Positions 23,701 to 35,275 of a stretch of DNA of 64,000 nt are shown piece after piece (within the stretch, counting starts at the first letter, position 1; every line of letters starts with the position of its first letter). The notes beneath the pieces are model-generated. The model did not search any database and was not told where the DNA came from. It saw nothing but the letters and a program-made list of their open reading frames with translations. Both the position numbers and the translations under genes were made by a program. The DNA is from Ophiura sarsii (lineage: Eukaryota; Echinodermata; Ophiuroidea; Amphilepidida; Ophiuridae): contig CM069459.1 of the NCBI GenBank assembly GCA_035610835.1, positions 28,911,570-28,975,569 of the forward strand, written 5' to 3'.

Positions 23701-23843
23701 ACATTCAATAGGTGTGGATTTCAACTGGAATAGCACAATATCAGAGTCGTGTTTAGGAATGAAGTCTTATATATACAATGAGTGCACCAGCCATAGAACA
23801 TTCAATAGGTGTGGATTTCAACTGGAATAGCACAATATCAGAG
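20735..23843. repeat. 97-bp satellite array, 32 units of constant length
   Basis: CAGAGTCGTG recurs from 20735 to 23839 at exactly 97 bases, that is 32 complete units with no net length change. Each unit joins a progenitor segment (GTTTAGGAATGAAGTCTTAT to CACCAGCCATAGAA) to ATTCAATAGGTGTGGATTTC and AACTGGAATAGCACAATAT. Units look identical by eye, which suggests recent amplification or strong homogenisation. Unit length is not a multiple of three and no frame stays open. Confidence 0.98.
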
Positions 23844-24845
23844 GAGGTTATAGTTTGATCAGTTCCAAATTGCGGGCGGGCATACATGAAGCAGGGGCTG
23901 CTGAATGAAGGCAACTTGCGCTGTGCATCATACGCGCGACGCGTGCAATGCGACCCGTATGGCCATAATCGCGGCCTATGCTTGGATTACTTTTGTGAGC
24001 GGAGAGAGAAGAAACAAATATTTCTCGCCAATTTGTAACAGATTAAACTATAGTCACATTGAGCTTCATGAGAGCCATTGGAGAGTCAAGTATGAGGCTT
24101 CGCCCGATTCGACCTGGCAGATATATCATTATCCGTACAGTCAGTAGTCAATGCATCCCTGCAAATTCAATTTTGCATGCAATAAATTGCAATTCAAATA
24201 ACATGCTATTTTAAGCACAGGTTACATTCTCCGATATACCAGTACCACACACTTTGTTCGAGGCCACCAAATATAAAGTCTTGTCTGAACTGCTAAATTA
24301 ACAAAACAAGATAAGTTTTACCCTTTTGTGAAGGTAGAGGTTTTTAATTGAAAATTGAGGGGTTTTTTTAAGGTAAGAAAGTGCATTTAAAATTCAAAAT
24401 AAAAAATACATGTATGGATGAGACATTAAAGATAAGCAAATAATTGTTAAATAAATGTTGAAAAAGTTATTTGTGTGGTGACCAGAAACAAAACCATTTT
24501 CTGTTGGCCAGCATCGATGAGACAGATTGTTGAATGCTTGGTTGCCATAGCGTCCTCAAATTGTGCATGACGTAGATGATAGGTTGGTATCCCATACTCT
24601 ATTTATAATGTCATTATAAATAGATCTTGGGTCCGATTCAGGGTTTTCTTTAGCCTCTGCCTAAAGATAATAAATGCCTGCAGGCAATTACGGGATGAAC
24701 TTGGATTACATTCTCATTTGGTATCAACATAGCTTGTTATATTATTATCTTGTAGATCTCTGTTATGCTGGTGTGGTTTTCCTCATCAGATTTAGTCTAA
24801 AATAGAGATAGACGCTGTTCAGAGAGGGTATAGGGGGAGGGGAGC
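23844..24845. other. Non-coding interval right of the satellites
   Basis: A frame of 80 codons at 23905-24147 (+) starts in a locally GC-richer patch, but it has no recognisable domain and no clear splice or polyadenylation signals, so I do not call it. A short inverted pair around 24600-24625 (CTATTTATAATGT / CATTATAAATAG) is the only structure noted. Confidence 0.5.
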
Positions 24846-25186
24846 CCTGGGGGTACTCGGATTTGGTTTGGTCGGGGGTGTGCCCCTGGAGATTCAAAAC
24901 CCTTACCCATTTTTAGGGGTGATTTTGGAAAAATCAGTACCTTAGGGGTTATTTTAGGGGGTATGCTTCATTTTAGACCAAATTTTCGCCAATTATCGGG
25001 AAAATATACCTAATTTTTTTTGAAAATAGACCCATTTGTAAAAAGTGACCCCATTACTAGGGATTTCCAGCCCAAAATCATACCCCATGTTTAGGGATTT
25101 TGTGCCAAAAAAGCTACCCATTAGAGCGGCACACCCCCGTATATACTGTCTTAGGCGAGTAACCCCCCCCCCCCCCCCCCCCGGGA
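24846..25186. repeat. Dispersed element ending in poly-C
   Basis: Starts GGGGGTACTCGG and ends GGCGAGTAACCCCC, an imperfect inverted pair of about 11 bases; the interior has many ACCCCAT/AGGGGT steps. The right end runs into about 18 C. It looks like a degenerate TIR element without coding capacity. Confidence 0.45.
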
Positions 25187-25345
25187 GGGGGAGGATGCAT
25201 CATTTCTGTACTTAATTTTGACAACTCAAAAAAGGGTTTCTTTTACAGATTTAGGTAATGTGAATTTATTTTAGATATAAGCTTTATGTCAATTTCTTTC
25301 TTTTTGTCGGCCCATTTTGACCTGTTTAGCACTATCCTATTGTAG

Positions 25346-25524
25346 TTCATTTCGCCATCACGAAACGGTGACATAACTGCGTATTCTACAAGTAGCACAT
25401 AACGCTTGCACCTACACGAGGCGCTGGCGTATACACACGAGCGTTGAAAGAAAGAGGATACACGTACGCGTGTGTAAAAGCTGGGCCTGTTAAGTTACGT
25501 CACTGTCCAGAGGAAGCCAAATAG
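25346..25524 (+). mobile_element. GTGACGTAAC-type MITE, copy 1
   Basis: Aligns end to end with 59080-59266: GCCATCAC, GCGTATTCT, GGCGCTGGCGTATACA, CCTGTTAAGTTACGTCACTG, TCCAGAGGAAGCCAAATAG. The outer inverted pair is better preserved in the other copy. A third, inverted copy lies at 42246-42425. Confidence 0.7.
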
Positions 25525-28339
25525 AGAATATCATGAATACATGTATATATATTCATTGTCATATAGCTGCTGATAAAAAATATATTTTTAACCTTCAAAG
25601 CTTTCATGTGTTTCGGGGGAATTATAAGATCATAGGTTTTTACATTTATGCATTGCTAACTGGTAATTTGCTTTTTATTGAAATTTTTGAGGGTTGACCT
25701 ATGACAGATATTGTGAAAATTACTGTATCAAAATTTAGCTGCCCTCCAATCATCTCTAAAAACGAAAAGAGCTATTTAACCAAATGTATGAAGGGAAATA
25801 TGTTTCGGTTTCATGGGCCTAATGTGTAAGCCTATTATGAGCTCCGAACAACATGTAATTGATGCCAACGGTTTAACCGAAGCCAAGAAGACCACCATTG
25901 AACAGTGTTGATGTATCAGGCAATGACAACTTTAAATTGTTATTAAGGCTTCAAGTATATATTTGGCCTTTGTGTAAGCCAACATTGATACTAGAACCCT
26001 ACACGTAGCATTGTAAGCGAAGCCATGATTTGACCCTGTGAAGGTTCAATTTAAACTACATGTATATAGGCCTAAGCCTTAAAGACCATTGAACAATTTG
26101 ATGTTGACATACTATGACAACTTTATATTATTCTATTTTCATGTAGGTCATACATATGTTTAAGCCTACTTTACTATACCTTGATACTAGAACCATATAT
26201 ATAGCGTATACCCGATACCATGGTTTAACCCATAAACCAATTAAGATCATTGCATCATTTAACAGTGTTAGTGGAGCATCTGCACATATATTTACACTTT
26301 CATTTTTTTTTTTCATTCAAGAACCTCTGGGGGTAACACACATTTCATTTGGGTACTGGTGTGCCACCAACAAAAGTTTTACCGGTGAATATACCAAATT
26401 TTGTTTAAAATAATTGCCAAATGCAATAATAGATTTTAACCAAAATTTGATAAAATCTCATGACTTTTTCAGCATATCTGTTTATTTGGTTTTTTAAGTC
26501 TTTTGAAAACTTTAATTAGAACTTTGCAGTTTTTAAAAACACAGAAGGGATTCTTTGAAATACCAATAGCTGATTTTGCTACTCTTTTTTGCAGCATAAC
26601 CCTGTACCCACTGTACGTACCCTCTACTGAATATCACCCACCCCTGTCCCTGGTAGCCCTAAATAGGTTGTAATGGATGCCATGGTTTAACCCGTAATCC
26701 ATAATTGCTTACTTTAGCAATGGATGTTGTAATCATGTCCCATCATCTCTCCCTCCACACACTCCGCATCGCACCACAGTAGCCACACCAGTGCAGCGCC
26801 AACACCACAGCAAGACCCATCAGTGTTTCTAGAAGCTACGATGGTGGTCGTCCAGCTGCCATGACTCATCAGAGCCACTTCTATATTTGGGTATGTTTTT
26901 GCGCTACCCCTCGGCAGCCTCTTACTACCAACACATGCCATTGGACTTATATGGTTGTGATTTGGAGAGCTCTACGTGGCTGGCAGCAATCGCTCGTGTA
27001 GCTTATCGGTACTCAGGGAGGGTTAGTCTCTGGCTGCATGGTCTGGGCTGGCTGACTGGCTGGCTGGATGTACTTACTGGGGTGCTTGCACGTGTGGATC
27101 GTGTTCAAACAGATTATATTTTGTATCAAGAAGTGTGTGTGCCACGTGTGGTAGGACTATACTATATTCAGTTACGAATAGGCTAGAAGCATCAGTACGG
27201 GTGAACATTTATTTGGACTTGGGCGTGAGAGGGGAGGGCAATCACATCAAAGTTATAAGGGGAACATGTTGCACAGTAGTACACCATACACACCTTCTCA
27301 TCAGTTCCCTATGTTCTAGGTTTTCCTTTTACTCCTTACTCACTCAATTGCCTCCAGTTCTGTCTTAAAATGTTGATTATGGCCCTCATGTTCCTTATTT
27401 TACCTTTTTACCTTATTTTGAGTGAAATGTTATGTATATTTAATTGTCATTTTGACTTGATCAGCTGACTAAAGACGCGTTCATACTCCCTTTGTTACGT
27501 GTTGAAGCATTGTCAACTTTTAGCCATCGACGTCGTCGGCCGATGATGTTGTTTGTGTAAACTTCAATTTGAACAAAAATATCAGGTCATTAGGTCACCA
27601 TTTCAGCCTCTCTCCATTCTATAGACCCCCAACTTCTGTACCATGATTTAAAAAAAATGCTGCCTCACATATCCATTGTATAGATGAGTGTCTCCCCCCA
27701 CCCCTGCAAAAATACCTTGGATGTACTTAACCCCAAGAAGTTTCTAGAAAAGCATCTTGAGCATATGGGCGGGCGTACTAGGCAAAATAAAAAATAAAAC
27801 ATGTTTGGCGTCCTGCCTTTTTGAAAATAAGGAAGGAGGAGGCCCTTTTTTTTCTTTTTCTTTTTCTTTCCAAAATGGCCGCTTCTTATGGGCAAGATGA
27901 AACAGAAAATGAGACCAAAATGATGTCTTGTCCTGAGCTCTGTGACGTAGAGAACCAGTTTATTTCACGGGCCAAACAGCTTAGCTTCATATAAGGTGTG
28001 CTAAAGTAAAAAAATATGATTCTTTTTTTAAAATTAAATAAAAAAAAACCTTTTAAAGAAAAGAAAAATGGAGGCAGCCCCTAAAAAGGAAGCAAACATG
28101 AATATTTTTTATTTGGCCCCATGTATGTGATGCACTATTCCCGTCAATTTGCATTGATTCTTTTTGCACATAGATACACACTAGCCTTACAATTTTGGCC
28201 TAGTTAGTGCCAACTGACTGTGAACATAATATAAGTATAACCCTAAGCCATATATCGGTGACACTAGACATAGTTTAACCCCATGGTAATTAATATACCA
28301 TTAAAATAATATGTCACAATTTTTGTTTTGAAGAATCAT
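25525..28339. other. Non-coding interval, no supported gene
   Basis: AT-rich sequence with a decayed duplicated segment (TAGAACC..ATACC..TGGTTTAACCC near 25990, 26190 and 26685). A GC-richer patch at about 26740-27100 contains GGCTGGCTGACTGGCTGG and open frames of 75-99 codons on both strands, without homology I recognise or clear splice sites. It could hide an untranslated exon. Confidence 0.4.
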
Positions 28340-28550
28340 TCAGGGATTTGGATAAACATGATCTTTCAAATGTGCATTTTTGTAAATTTAATAAACATGA
28401 AGGTAAAAAAAATATCTTCTAAATAACTAAAGTAATACATTTCCTAATTACTTCAAAGTCAAATTTTGAAAATAAATTGTCGGGTTAATCCAACAGTTTA
28501 TTTTCTGAGTGTTATTTTCGTTTATAAATAGATTTCCATGGTTTGATACC
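28340..28550. repeat. Dispersed repeat, copy 1 (second copy 30310-30560)
   Basis: Shares with 30310-30560 the ordered motifs AAACATGAA, CCTAATTACTTCAAA / CCTAATAACTTCAAA, TTATTTTCTGAGTGTT and TTCCATGGTTT. Both copies are on the + strand about 2 kb apart and diverged; no coding function. Confidence 0.6.
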
Positions 28551-28553
28551 GTG

Positions 28554-28800
28554 TTAACACTTTCCACGCGGCAGGCGGCTGCAGACGACATTCCAAAATT
28601 TCACAAAATGTTTCAAAAATGTTAAAATTATTGAATTCTATTACTATATTTGGAAACACCATGAGAAATGCATTGAATTAAGTACAAACATGCCCAGTAT
28701 TGGTTCAGTAATCCTTTAAATAGACTTTGAAAATTACGAAAAGGTTTCTGAAAATTCTTTTTTGTAATGGTAAAATTAATAGCCGCGTGGAAAGTGTTAA
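28554..28800 (+). mobile_element. TTAA-flanked MITE, copy 2, full length (247 bp)
   Basis: TTAACACTTTCCACGCGGC at the left and GCCGCGTGGAAAGTGTTAA at the right are perfect 19-bp inverted ends including TTAA. The left inner part carries GGCTGCAGAC. Together with 51810-52056 (also 247 bp, opposite orientation) this defines the family. Small open frames over it are chance. Confidence 0.85.
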
Positions 28801-28904
28801 CACTCCAGTGTTTCCAGCTATGATTGCAACTACACAAATGAACACAATAGTACAGAATGCTTTATGATGAAATTCAAAAAAAAAATGTATGGACAAAATG
28901 CTTT

Positions 28905-28990
28905 AAATTCGTCGCTGTTCTGACATACCGGCACATCACAACAGAAATAAGTAAAGAGATGTGCCGGTATGACAGAACAGCGACGAATTT
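28905..28990. repeat. Foldback: 33-bp arms with one mismatch, 20-nt loop
   Basis: AAATTCGTCGCTGTTCTG..CATACCGGCACATC is followed by its inverse GATGTGCCGGTATG..CAGAACAGCGACGAATTT. A transcript would form a hairpin of about 86 nt. It could be a tiny foldback element or a small-RNA precursor; the sequence alone does not decide. Confidence 0.85.
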
Positions 28991-29049
28991 GAAGCAAATT
29001 TCCACTATGATTGATTCTTTTGATGTTTTTTACTGAAAATACAGATTTA

Positions 29050-29335
29050 TGAGTCCATGGTCCTATTGCATAAAACTTAAGATTCATCTTATGAAGAGTT
29101 AGTTGTCTTTAGTTTTCAACTCTTCTTAGGAAGATTGTTTAAGCATTTTTGAGTTGATCTTCATGATATAGGCTCTAGGTCAAATTTTAGAAATTGGCAC
29201 GTCTTCGTAAATCTAAACTTAGGAAGAATTTGTAAATATTATTCGTAACAAGGCTTAAGAAGAGTTAAGAATAGCTTTCCTTAGTTCACTTAAGATTAAT
29301 CTTAACTTTTCTAATAGCTGTGTGGAAAGTGTTAA
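29050..29335. repeat. Degenerate inverted-repeat region ending in a solo TTAA-MITE end
   Basis: TTAAGATTCATCTTATGAAG and its inverse-like TTCACTTAAGATTAATCTTAAC bracket several AAGAAGAGTTAAG motifs. At 29311-29335 a solo right end of the TTAA family is present (TAGCTGTGTGGAAAGTGTTAA without the rest). Confidence 0.5.
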
Positions 29336-31136
29336 CCTTTTACTCTTATCCCTTTTATTTTTTTGACAAGATTCTATAATTAACTATGAAAGTGGTTACA
29401 TTCTTGAGGTTTGTATTTTTTGCATGACATTTTTGCAAGTGGATATTTTCTCAAAATTAACAATCCGTACAATCCGCATACTGTCCTTTGTGAAAATATC
29501 TGTACTCAAACAATTCACTTAAATTACTGTATTCATCTTCATATACATGTATGCTCCCCAGTGCCTTTGTCTTTAAGTGTATAAGTAAGAACTATGATTT
29601 ATGAGAAATGTTAAAACTTAACTAAAATAAGAATTCAGGTTTAAAAATAATGAAGTCCTTGGTCCACTTGTTGCGAAAGTGGATGAGATAAGCACAGTGG
29701 CTAGTATTTATTGAATAAGTTCAGATAATTTGATTTTCACTTTTTGTGGTGTGTGAAGTTTCTTTTGCAATTTGTAAGCCTGAGTATTGACTTTTGTAAT
29801 TTTGAAAAAGAATTGTTCACTTATATCTACAATGTTAATACAATATTTAATAATACATAATCCGGTGGAATTATATTTTTGATTTCATGGGTTTTATATT
29901 CAGTTTGAGGACAAATGCAACCTAAATAAATAATACCTAAATTTAAATCCAACTTATTTTTTGATGTAATAATGTATTTTCATAAGTTCCGTTTGGAATA
30001 ACTAGAGTGCTTGATCATTAAATTTGTTTAAACCTTTTTAAATGAAAATATCTCAACTTTGGACAAACATATCAAACTTGATATTATATTTTATACTTTA
30101 AGTCATTTTTTGCTAGGATTGTGAGACAAATTACTAGGAATGGCTTTTGAAACAAAACTATGAGGGGTACAAATGGGGTTTGAGCAGCGCATAGTCTTAC
30201 ATGATTGCATCTAGGGTAACATTGTTGTAGTGATTTGTAGTGCTGAAAAGAAATGCGGTCAATATATAGTTATCAACTTACATTAATTGTAACTGTATAT
30301 AATGTAAAGGGATATTATGCAATTTTTTTTGTGGAGCGCCCTCTATCTTGTGAGTTTTTCCTCCAAATGATTTGTTTTGGTCAAATTACATTGCTAAACA
30401 TGAAAATAAAGTATCCTCTGAGTTACAGAGCAATGTTTCCTAATAACTTCAAAATGATGGTTTGAAAAGGTTAAAACAAACTGTCAGAGGAGTTAACTCC
30501 AACAACTTCTTATTTTCTGAGTGTTCTTTCATTCGTAAATCAAATTCCATGGTTTAAAACATGAATGCCATGATAAATTTTGATACATTTGTGTCATTTT
30601 AAAGCTTAGAAAATGCTCTGAGAGCACACATAATAAACTCAAAACTGACTTCACCTGCAACGTTGCGCCCCCCCCCCCTTTTTTTTTTTGAGTGGATGTG
30701 CTGCATCACATAGAAAATAACACACTGTACAATTAAGGTAATGAAAAAATAAATAAAGTAGAACATTTATAATATAAATAAATGAATAAATAAACAATGA
30801 AATATATTACCCTAATTTGCACATGTGCTGAAGTCGTTTTTTTGTTGTTAAAGAATTGGTATGCATGATACTTGAGTAAATTTAAAATTAATATGAATAG
30901 ATCAACTGGGGAGATAATTGTGAAATTATTGGAGACCTTAGATGGTGGGATAATCAACTTTCACCAGAGAATGACCTTTGCCAACTCCTTGCAGGCATTG
31001 TGTTATTGTATGTTAACTATGCCCAGCCATCATATCTATTGAACCAAAACATTAGGAACATATTTGAAACGCTCTGGTTTTGAGGCTATACCATGTGTTT
31101 GGTTAATTGATATGATTGCAAAGATATTATGTTTAT
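29336..31136. other. Non-coding interval with dispersed repeats
   Basis: Contains the second copy of the 28340 repeat (30310-30560) and, at about 30560-30715, part of the 35035-35275 TIR element in reverse (GATGTGCTGCATCACA; TTTGAGTT/AACTCAAA). A C10 then T11 tract lies at 30668-30690. No supported gene. Confidence 0.5.
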
Positions 31137-31594
31137 CGTATTATCCCTATTAAGCGCCCAGGGCGGTTAGCAAAGTCATTTTGGGTGTGGGCGCTTATTA
31201 AGTTACCTTTGTTAAACTCATTTATCGTAAACACTATCGAATTCGGCAAGGTTGCACTAGCGGAAAACCATGTGCGATCGAAAAGTAAACTGTTTTGGGG
31301 GGGAAATTAACATTTTTTCGGCGTCGCAGTGCTCTCACTGTAGCCACATTACATGACGCCAATGTTCCGGCAAGCTCCAAGTGCCCTTCCGAAAACTTAA
31401 TTTATTCTCGGTAGTTTTGAGTATGCACGATGTTGTATTTAAGCCGAATAAAAACAAAGATGGTGGCTCGCATCGGGAGAGCAGGCGGCGGCAGCGATCG
31501 AACCAGGCTTACTGGTACTGCTTTACTGAAGGACGTTGTGGCGAAAACCGTTGTTGTACAGTGCTACGGTAATTGAAAAGGTGGGCGCTTGTCA
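31137..31594 (+). mobile_element. TA-flanked TIR element (CGTATTATCCCT family), truncated copy
   Basis: Matches 33789-34196 from CGTATTATCCCTATTAAGCG through GCGCCCAGGGCGGTTAGC, AAACCATGTGCGATCG and CAGTGCTACGGTAATTGAAA, but ends at GGTGGGCGCTTGTCACC without the right TIR. It contains about 110 bases in the middle that are absent from the other copy (about 31355-31505). Confidence 0.75.
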
Positions 31595-31649
31595 CCTTTT
31601 CTTTCCCTGTTTTTCCACTTGAAAATGGCCCTTGTAAAACTGAAGAGAA

Positions 31650-32082
31650 AAACAGTCCCAACATTTCACAAACTATTTCAAAAATGTCAAAATTATTGAA
31701 TTTCATTACCATATTTGGAATCACCATGAGAAATGTATTAAAATAATTACAAATATGCCTAGTATTGGTTCAGAAATTCTTAAGAAAAGACTTAGAAAGT
31801 TGAGAAAGGTTTCTGACAAATCTGTTTTGGATATTGTGGAAAGTGTTAAGATAAGATAAGACTTTGAAAGTTGGGAAAGGTTTTTGAAAAATCTGGAGTT
31901 TTTTAGGGTTTTCTTTTGTATATAAAGAGCAAATGTGTACAATAACCCAACAGACATAACATAGTTAATGAACTGAGTGATTACAAATCAAACTGTAACT
32001 CTCTACAAAGCCTCTGATTGGCCAAACAATTGGTTCACATTGCTTTGTATGGTAAAACTAATAGCTGTGTGGAAAGTGTTAA
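31650..32082 (+). mobile_element. TTAA-flanked MITE, copy 3, rearranged
   Basis: The left end is missing; family sequence starts at about 31655 (AACATTTCACAAACTATTTC) and reaches GTGGAAAGTGTTAAG at about 31837-31852. A second partial copy begins GATAAGACTTTGAAAGTTGG, is interrupted by about 115 bases of other sequence, and ends GTGTGGAAAGTGTTAA at 32082. Looks like a tandem or nested pair, both broken. Confidence 0.7.
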
Positions 32083-33786
32083 GCATGGAGTATGGACCTC
32101 ATGGTTCAGACAGATATACTTTTAAAGAAATAATCAGCAGCATAAACACAAATAAATAATCCAAATGTCATCTCGGAAATATTCCTTGTGGGTCGTAAAC
32201 AATCTTCTCCGCTATCGATAATCAATTCATAAATAATCAAATTCCATAGGTGCATGTCTAATTGTATATTGTTGACTATATTTGGTTACAACTCATACTT
32301 GCTAATCAATTGCTTATATAATTAGTGCCTGGTTGAAAGCACAGAGTTTAAACTATTTTATATCATCCTAAAATAGTTGGGAGTTGGAAAATATCTCCAG
32401 TTTAAGAAACACTTTTGAGGTTTTGTTAACCAGCTGTCACTAAATGTATTTTCAGAGGATAATTGTATGAGTGTGTTGCCAATGTTTTAACATCTGTTGC
32501 TAAATTGATATATTCTGGTCGCCAGCCTTTGCATTCAAAATACTACTAGTCTTTAGCAAGTATTTGTTTGACCAAGATGCAATTCCACCATGCTGGGGGA
32601 CAATGCACACACAATTTTTTGCACACAAAAAGGAAGGTTGACTTGCCCTTTGCGACTGACCCTAAAAAATGAAAATAGAGGGTCACTTTTTTCTTCTTCT
32701 TTTTTGGTTAAATGATTGTTGATATTTTAAACTATTTTAAATATCATATATTGGTTTTAATTAATAGTAAAATGTGTTCTGTTTATATTTAACTGCAACT
32801 AAAATGCATAACATTGTCAATAACTCACTTATTTGTTAAATATATAAACTATTTTAAGGAAAGAAGAAAAGATGCAAGTTCAGCATTCTTTAAAATACAT
32901 ATTCTTCTGTAATATCTGTTTGTTTACATGAAAAAAAATTGACCAATCATCCCAGATGTTGGCACTTTACAAGTCAACTTTGTTGTGTGCCTTAAAACAT
33001 CTCTCCAGTGTTTATGCTATAGAGCCTGCAAGATGTCATATGCATGACAGATTGTTTTCTTTTGAAATTTAAAACTGTTAACTACTTGACCAAACACGCA
33101 CTTAGTCTAGTACACTGCACGAAACATTAACAACAACAAGCAAATAGTTATGAATATCATAAACTGCTGTGAAGAAAAAACATTGAAAGTTATTCAACTG
33201 TGGTACATCATGAGGCTGCTAAATTAATTTTAACTTATACTCTTATACATTGGTATTGTAGGTAAAGGGGTGGGGGTAACCTAATAATTTAATCCGACCA
33301 GATGTAGAGTATGCTTATTTTTGTACCATGGCATAGCTAGAGGTCTCCTCTTTAAATATTGTAAGGTGGCAACCCCCCCCCCCTCCCCCCACCCCCCACC
33401 CCCACCCCACGTCAGACTTTTACAGCTGTCCCTACCCCAAGTGCAAAGGTGGTAAAAGCGCCACCGACAAAAATCCATAGGATGAAGGTTGATCCGTTCA
33501 GTACATTAGCCCCTCAATTTTCTAAAATTTTAAACATTAGAAATAATTGCATTCTAACCCCAACCCTCTCCCTATTTTTTGTTAACCCTAACTGGGTTTT
33601 TAACCAGATCACAATTTTGGAAGATAAATCAACACATAAATTGCCAGTCCCCGACCGGGAATCGTAACGGGGGACCCTCCGGACCAAAAACCTTGTGGCA
33701 TACGAGGTTGTTACTCATTTCATATCACAAGCACCTTCAGATTCCAACACCTTCCCCTCAGATTTAATAACACCGGTAAACAGTGG
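32083..33786. other. Non-coding interval
   Basis: No supported gene. It holds a solo end of the Harbinger-like family at about 32636-32705 (GGTTGACTTGCCCTTTGCGA), a C-rich tract with CCCCACC steps at 33372-33412, and at about 33600-33720 a minus-strand segment with a weak tRNA-like look (CCTCGTATGCCACAAGG; GATTCCCGGTCGGGG), possibly a decayed SINE. Confidence 0.4.
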
Positions 33787-33788
33787 TA

Positions 33789-34196
33789 CCGTATTATCCC
33801 TAGTAAGCGCCCAGGGCGGTTAGCAAAGTCATTTTGGGTGGGCGCTTATTAAGTTACCTTTTTTAAACTCATTTATCGTAAACACTTTCGAATTCGGCGA
33901 CGTTGCACTAGCGGAAAACCGTGTGCGATCGAAAAGTAAACTGTTTACAATTTTTTGGGAAAATCAACATTGTGGCGTCGCAGTGGTCTCACTGTGGCCA
34001 CATTACATGACGTCAGGCTTACTGGTCACGTCAGGTACTGCGCTTTACTGAAGGACGCCGTGGTGAAAAATGTTGTTGTACAGTGCTACGTTAATTGAAA
34101 GGGTGGGCGCTTATAAGGGATCGTTTGTTGGTAGTCATTGAGAAAAACGGAGGTGGGCGCTTATAAGGGCATGGGCGCTTAATAGGGATAATACGG
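33789..34196. mobile_element. TA-flanked TIR element (CCGTATTATCCCT family), full copy
   Basis: TA then CCGTATTATCCCTAGTAAGC at the left and GCTTAATAGGGATAATACGG then TA at the right: TIRs of about 25 bases with TA flanks, 408 bp. GTGGGCGCTTATAAGGG is repeated near the right end. Fits a non-autonomous Tc1/mariner-type element; no transposase. Confidence 0.8.
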
Positions 34197-34269
34197 TACA
34201 TGGTCTTTGTTCTTATACTGACCACTGTTGGACTTTCGCTTCCGTCTAGCATCTTGTGTCCCTTACATT

Positions 34270-34790
34270 ATAATAATAATAATGCATTTATAATGCGCCA
34301 TCTATCTAGACAACCTATTTCGAGGCGCAAACATCAAAACAAATATAAACAAACAATTAAATTATAAAAACAGATACATAAAAGTCAATCAGTCAAATCA
34401 TAAGCAATCTTAAACAGATGAGTTTTTAAAGTCTTTTTGAAACCATCAAGTGAATCACAAAATTGAAGTTCTGAGAGAAGTGAGTTCCACAGTTTAGGTG
34501 CACAAGCATAGAAGGTCCGGTCGCCTTATGAAGAAAATGTCCGAGGAACAGAAATAAGCTTGTTTATCCGAAGATCTGAGGTGATGCGATGGAATATGTA
34601 GATTGAGAAGATCCCTGATAATAGAAGGTGCCATGTCATGTAGGGCTTTCCAGGTGAGGAGAAGGAGTTTGCAATGGATGCGATACCGAATAGGTATCAA
34701 ATCAATCAGGAAAGGAAGACACTTATTTCTCTCATTTTGAAACAGGAATTTTATTTTCAAATTTAACATGTTTCATTTTATCTATTTTCA
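34270..34790 (-). pseudogene. CR1/L2-type LINE 3' fragment
   Basis: Minus-strand frames encode LLLLTWKALHDMAPSIIRDL and, after a frameshift near 34530, YACAPKLWNSLL and FKKTLKTHLF, the conserved C-terminal motifs of CR1/L2-like reverse-transcriptase proteins. The 3' UTR holds GGCGCATTATAAATGC and ends in an (ATT)n tail at about 34270-34285. It resembles, but is not the same as, the fragment at 3194-3850. 5'-truncated and inactive. Confidence 0.8.
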
Positions 34791-35034
34791 TAGGCTTTCT
34801 TCTATTGGTGACGTCTATTCTCTACATTCCATTTCAAATCAGTCCTGTGCAGTATTGCAAGCAATAGCTGTATGACTTCTTGGTGCTTATGTCTATGTCT
34901 TTTGTTCTTTGTATCATCAACTGTTCTTTGTATCATCAACAATATGTCATGAATGCTATCTACTGAAGATAGCATTTAGTGCATGATAAACTGTAGTGAT
35001 GCTATCAGCATGTAAATTGATGGTAAACATTATT

Positions 35035-35275
35035 TGTGATGCAGCACATCAAAAGGGGGACTTTGCAGATGAAGTCAACTTTGAGTTTATTATATGTGCT
35101 CACAGAGCATTTTCCAAGCTTTAAAATGACACCAAATGTATTAAGATTGATCAAGGCATACAGATTTTACGAGTGAAAATGACTCCTAAATTCTTATTAT
35201 TTTTTCTGTCTGTTTTCATCTATATCTTAAAAACAACACAGCCGCAAAGTCCCCCTTTTGATGTGCTGCATCACA
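35035..35275. mobile_element. TIR element with 32-bp ends
   Basis: TGTGATGCAGCACATCAAAA + GGGGGACTTTGC at the left has its exact inverse GCAAAGTCCCCCTTTTGATG + TGCTGCATCACA at the right. Interior has no gene (the 68-codon frame at 35173 overlaps the right end). A partial reverse copy occurs near 30560-30715. No clear target duplication. Confidence 0.8.

Noticed and set aside
23905..24147. 80-codon frame as a gene
   Set aside because: No family resemblance, no clear splice or polyadenylation context; left as chance ORF.
26714..27186. Overlapping frames of 75-99 codons on both strands
   Set aside because: Both strands open in a locally GC-rich patch, which is expected by chance; GGCTGGCTGACTGG repeats explain part of it.
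28628..29087. Minus-strand frames of 63-85 codons
   Set aside because: They run across a TTAA MITE and a foldback; translated matches recur only because the MITE recurs.
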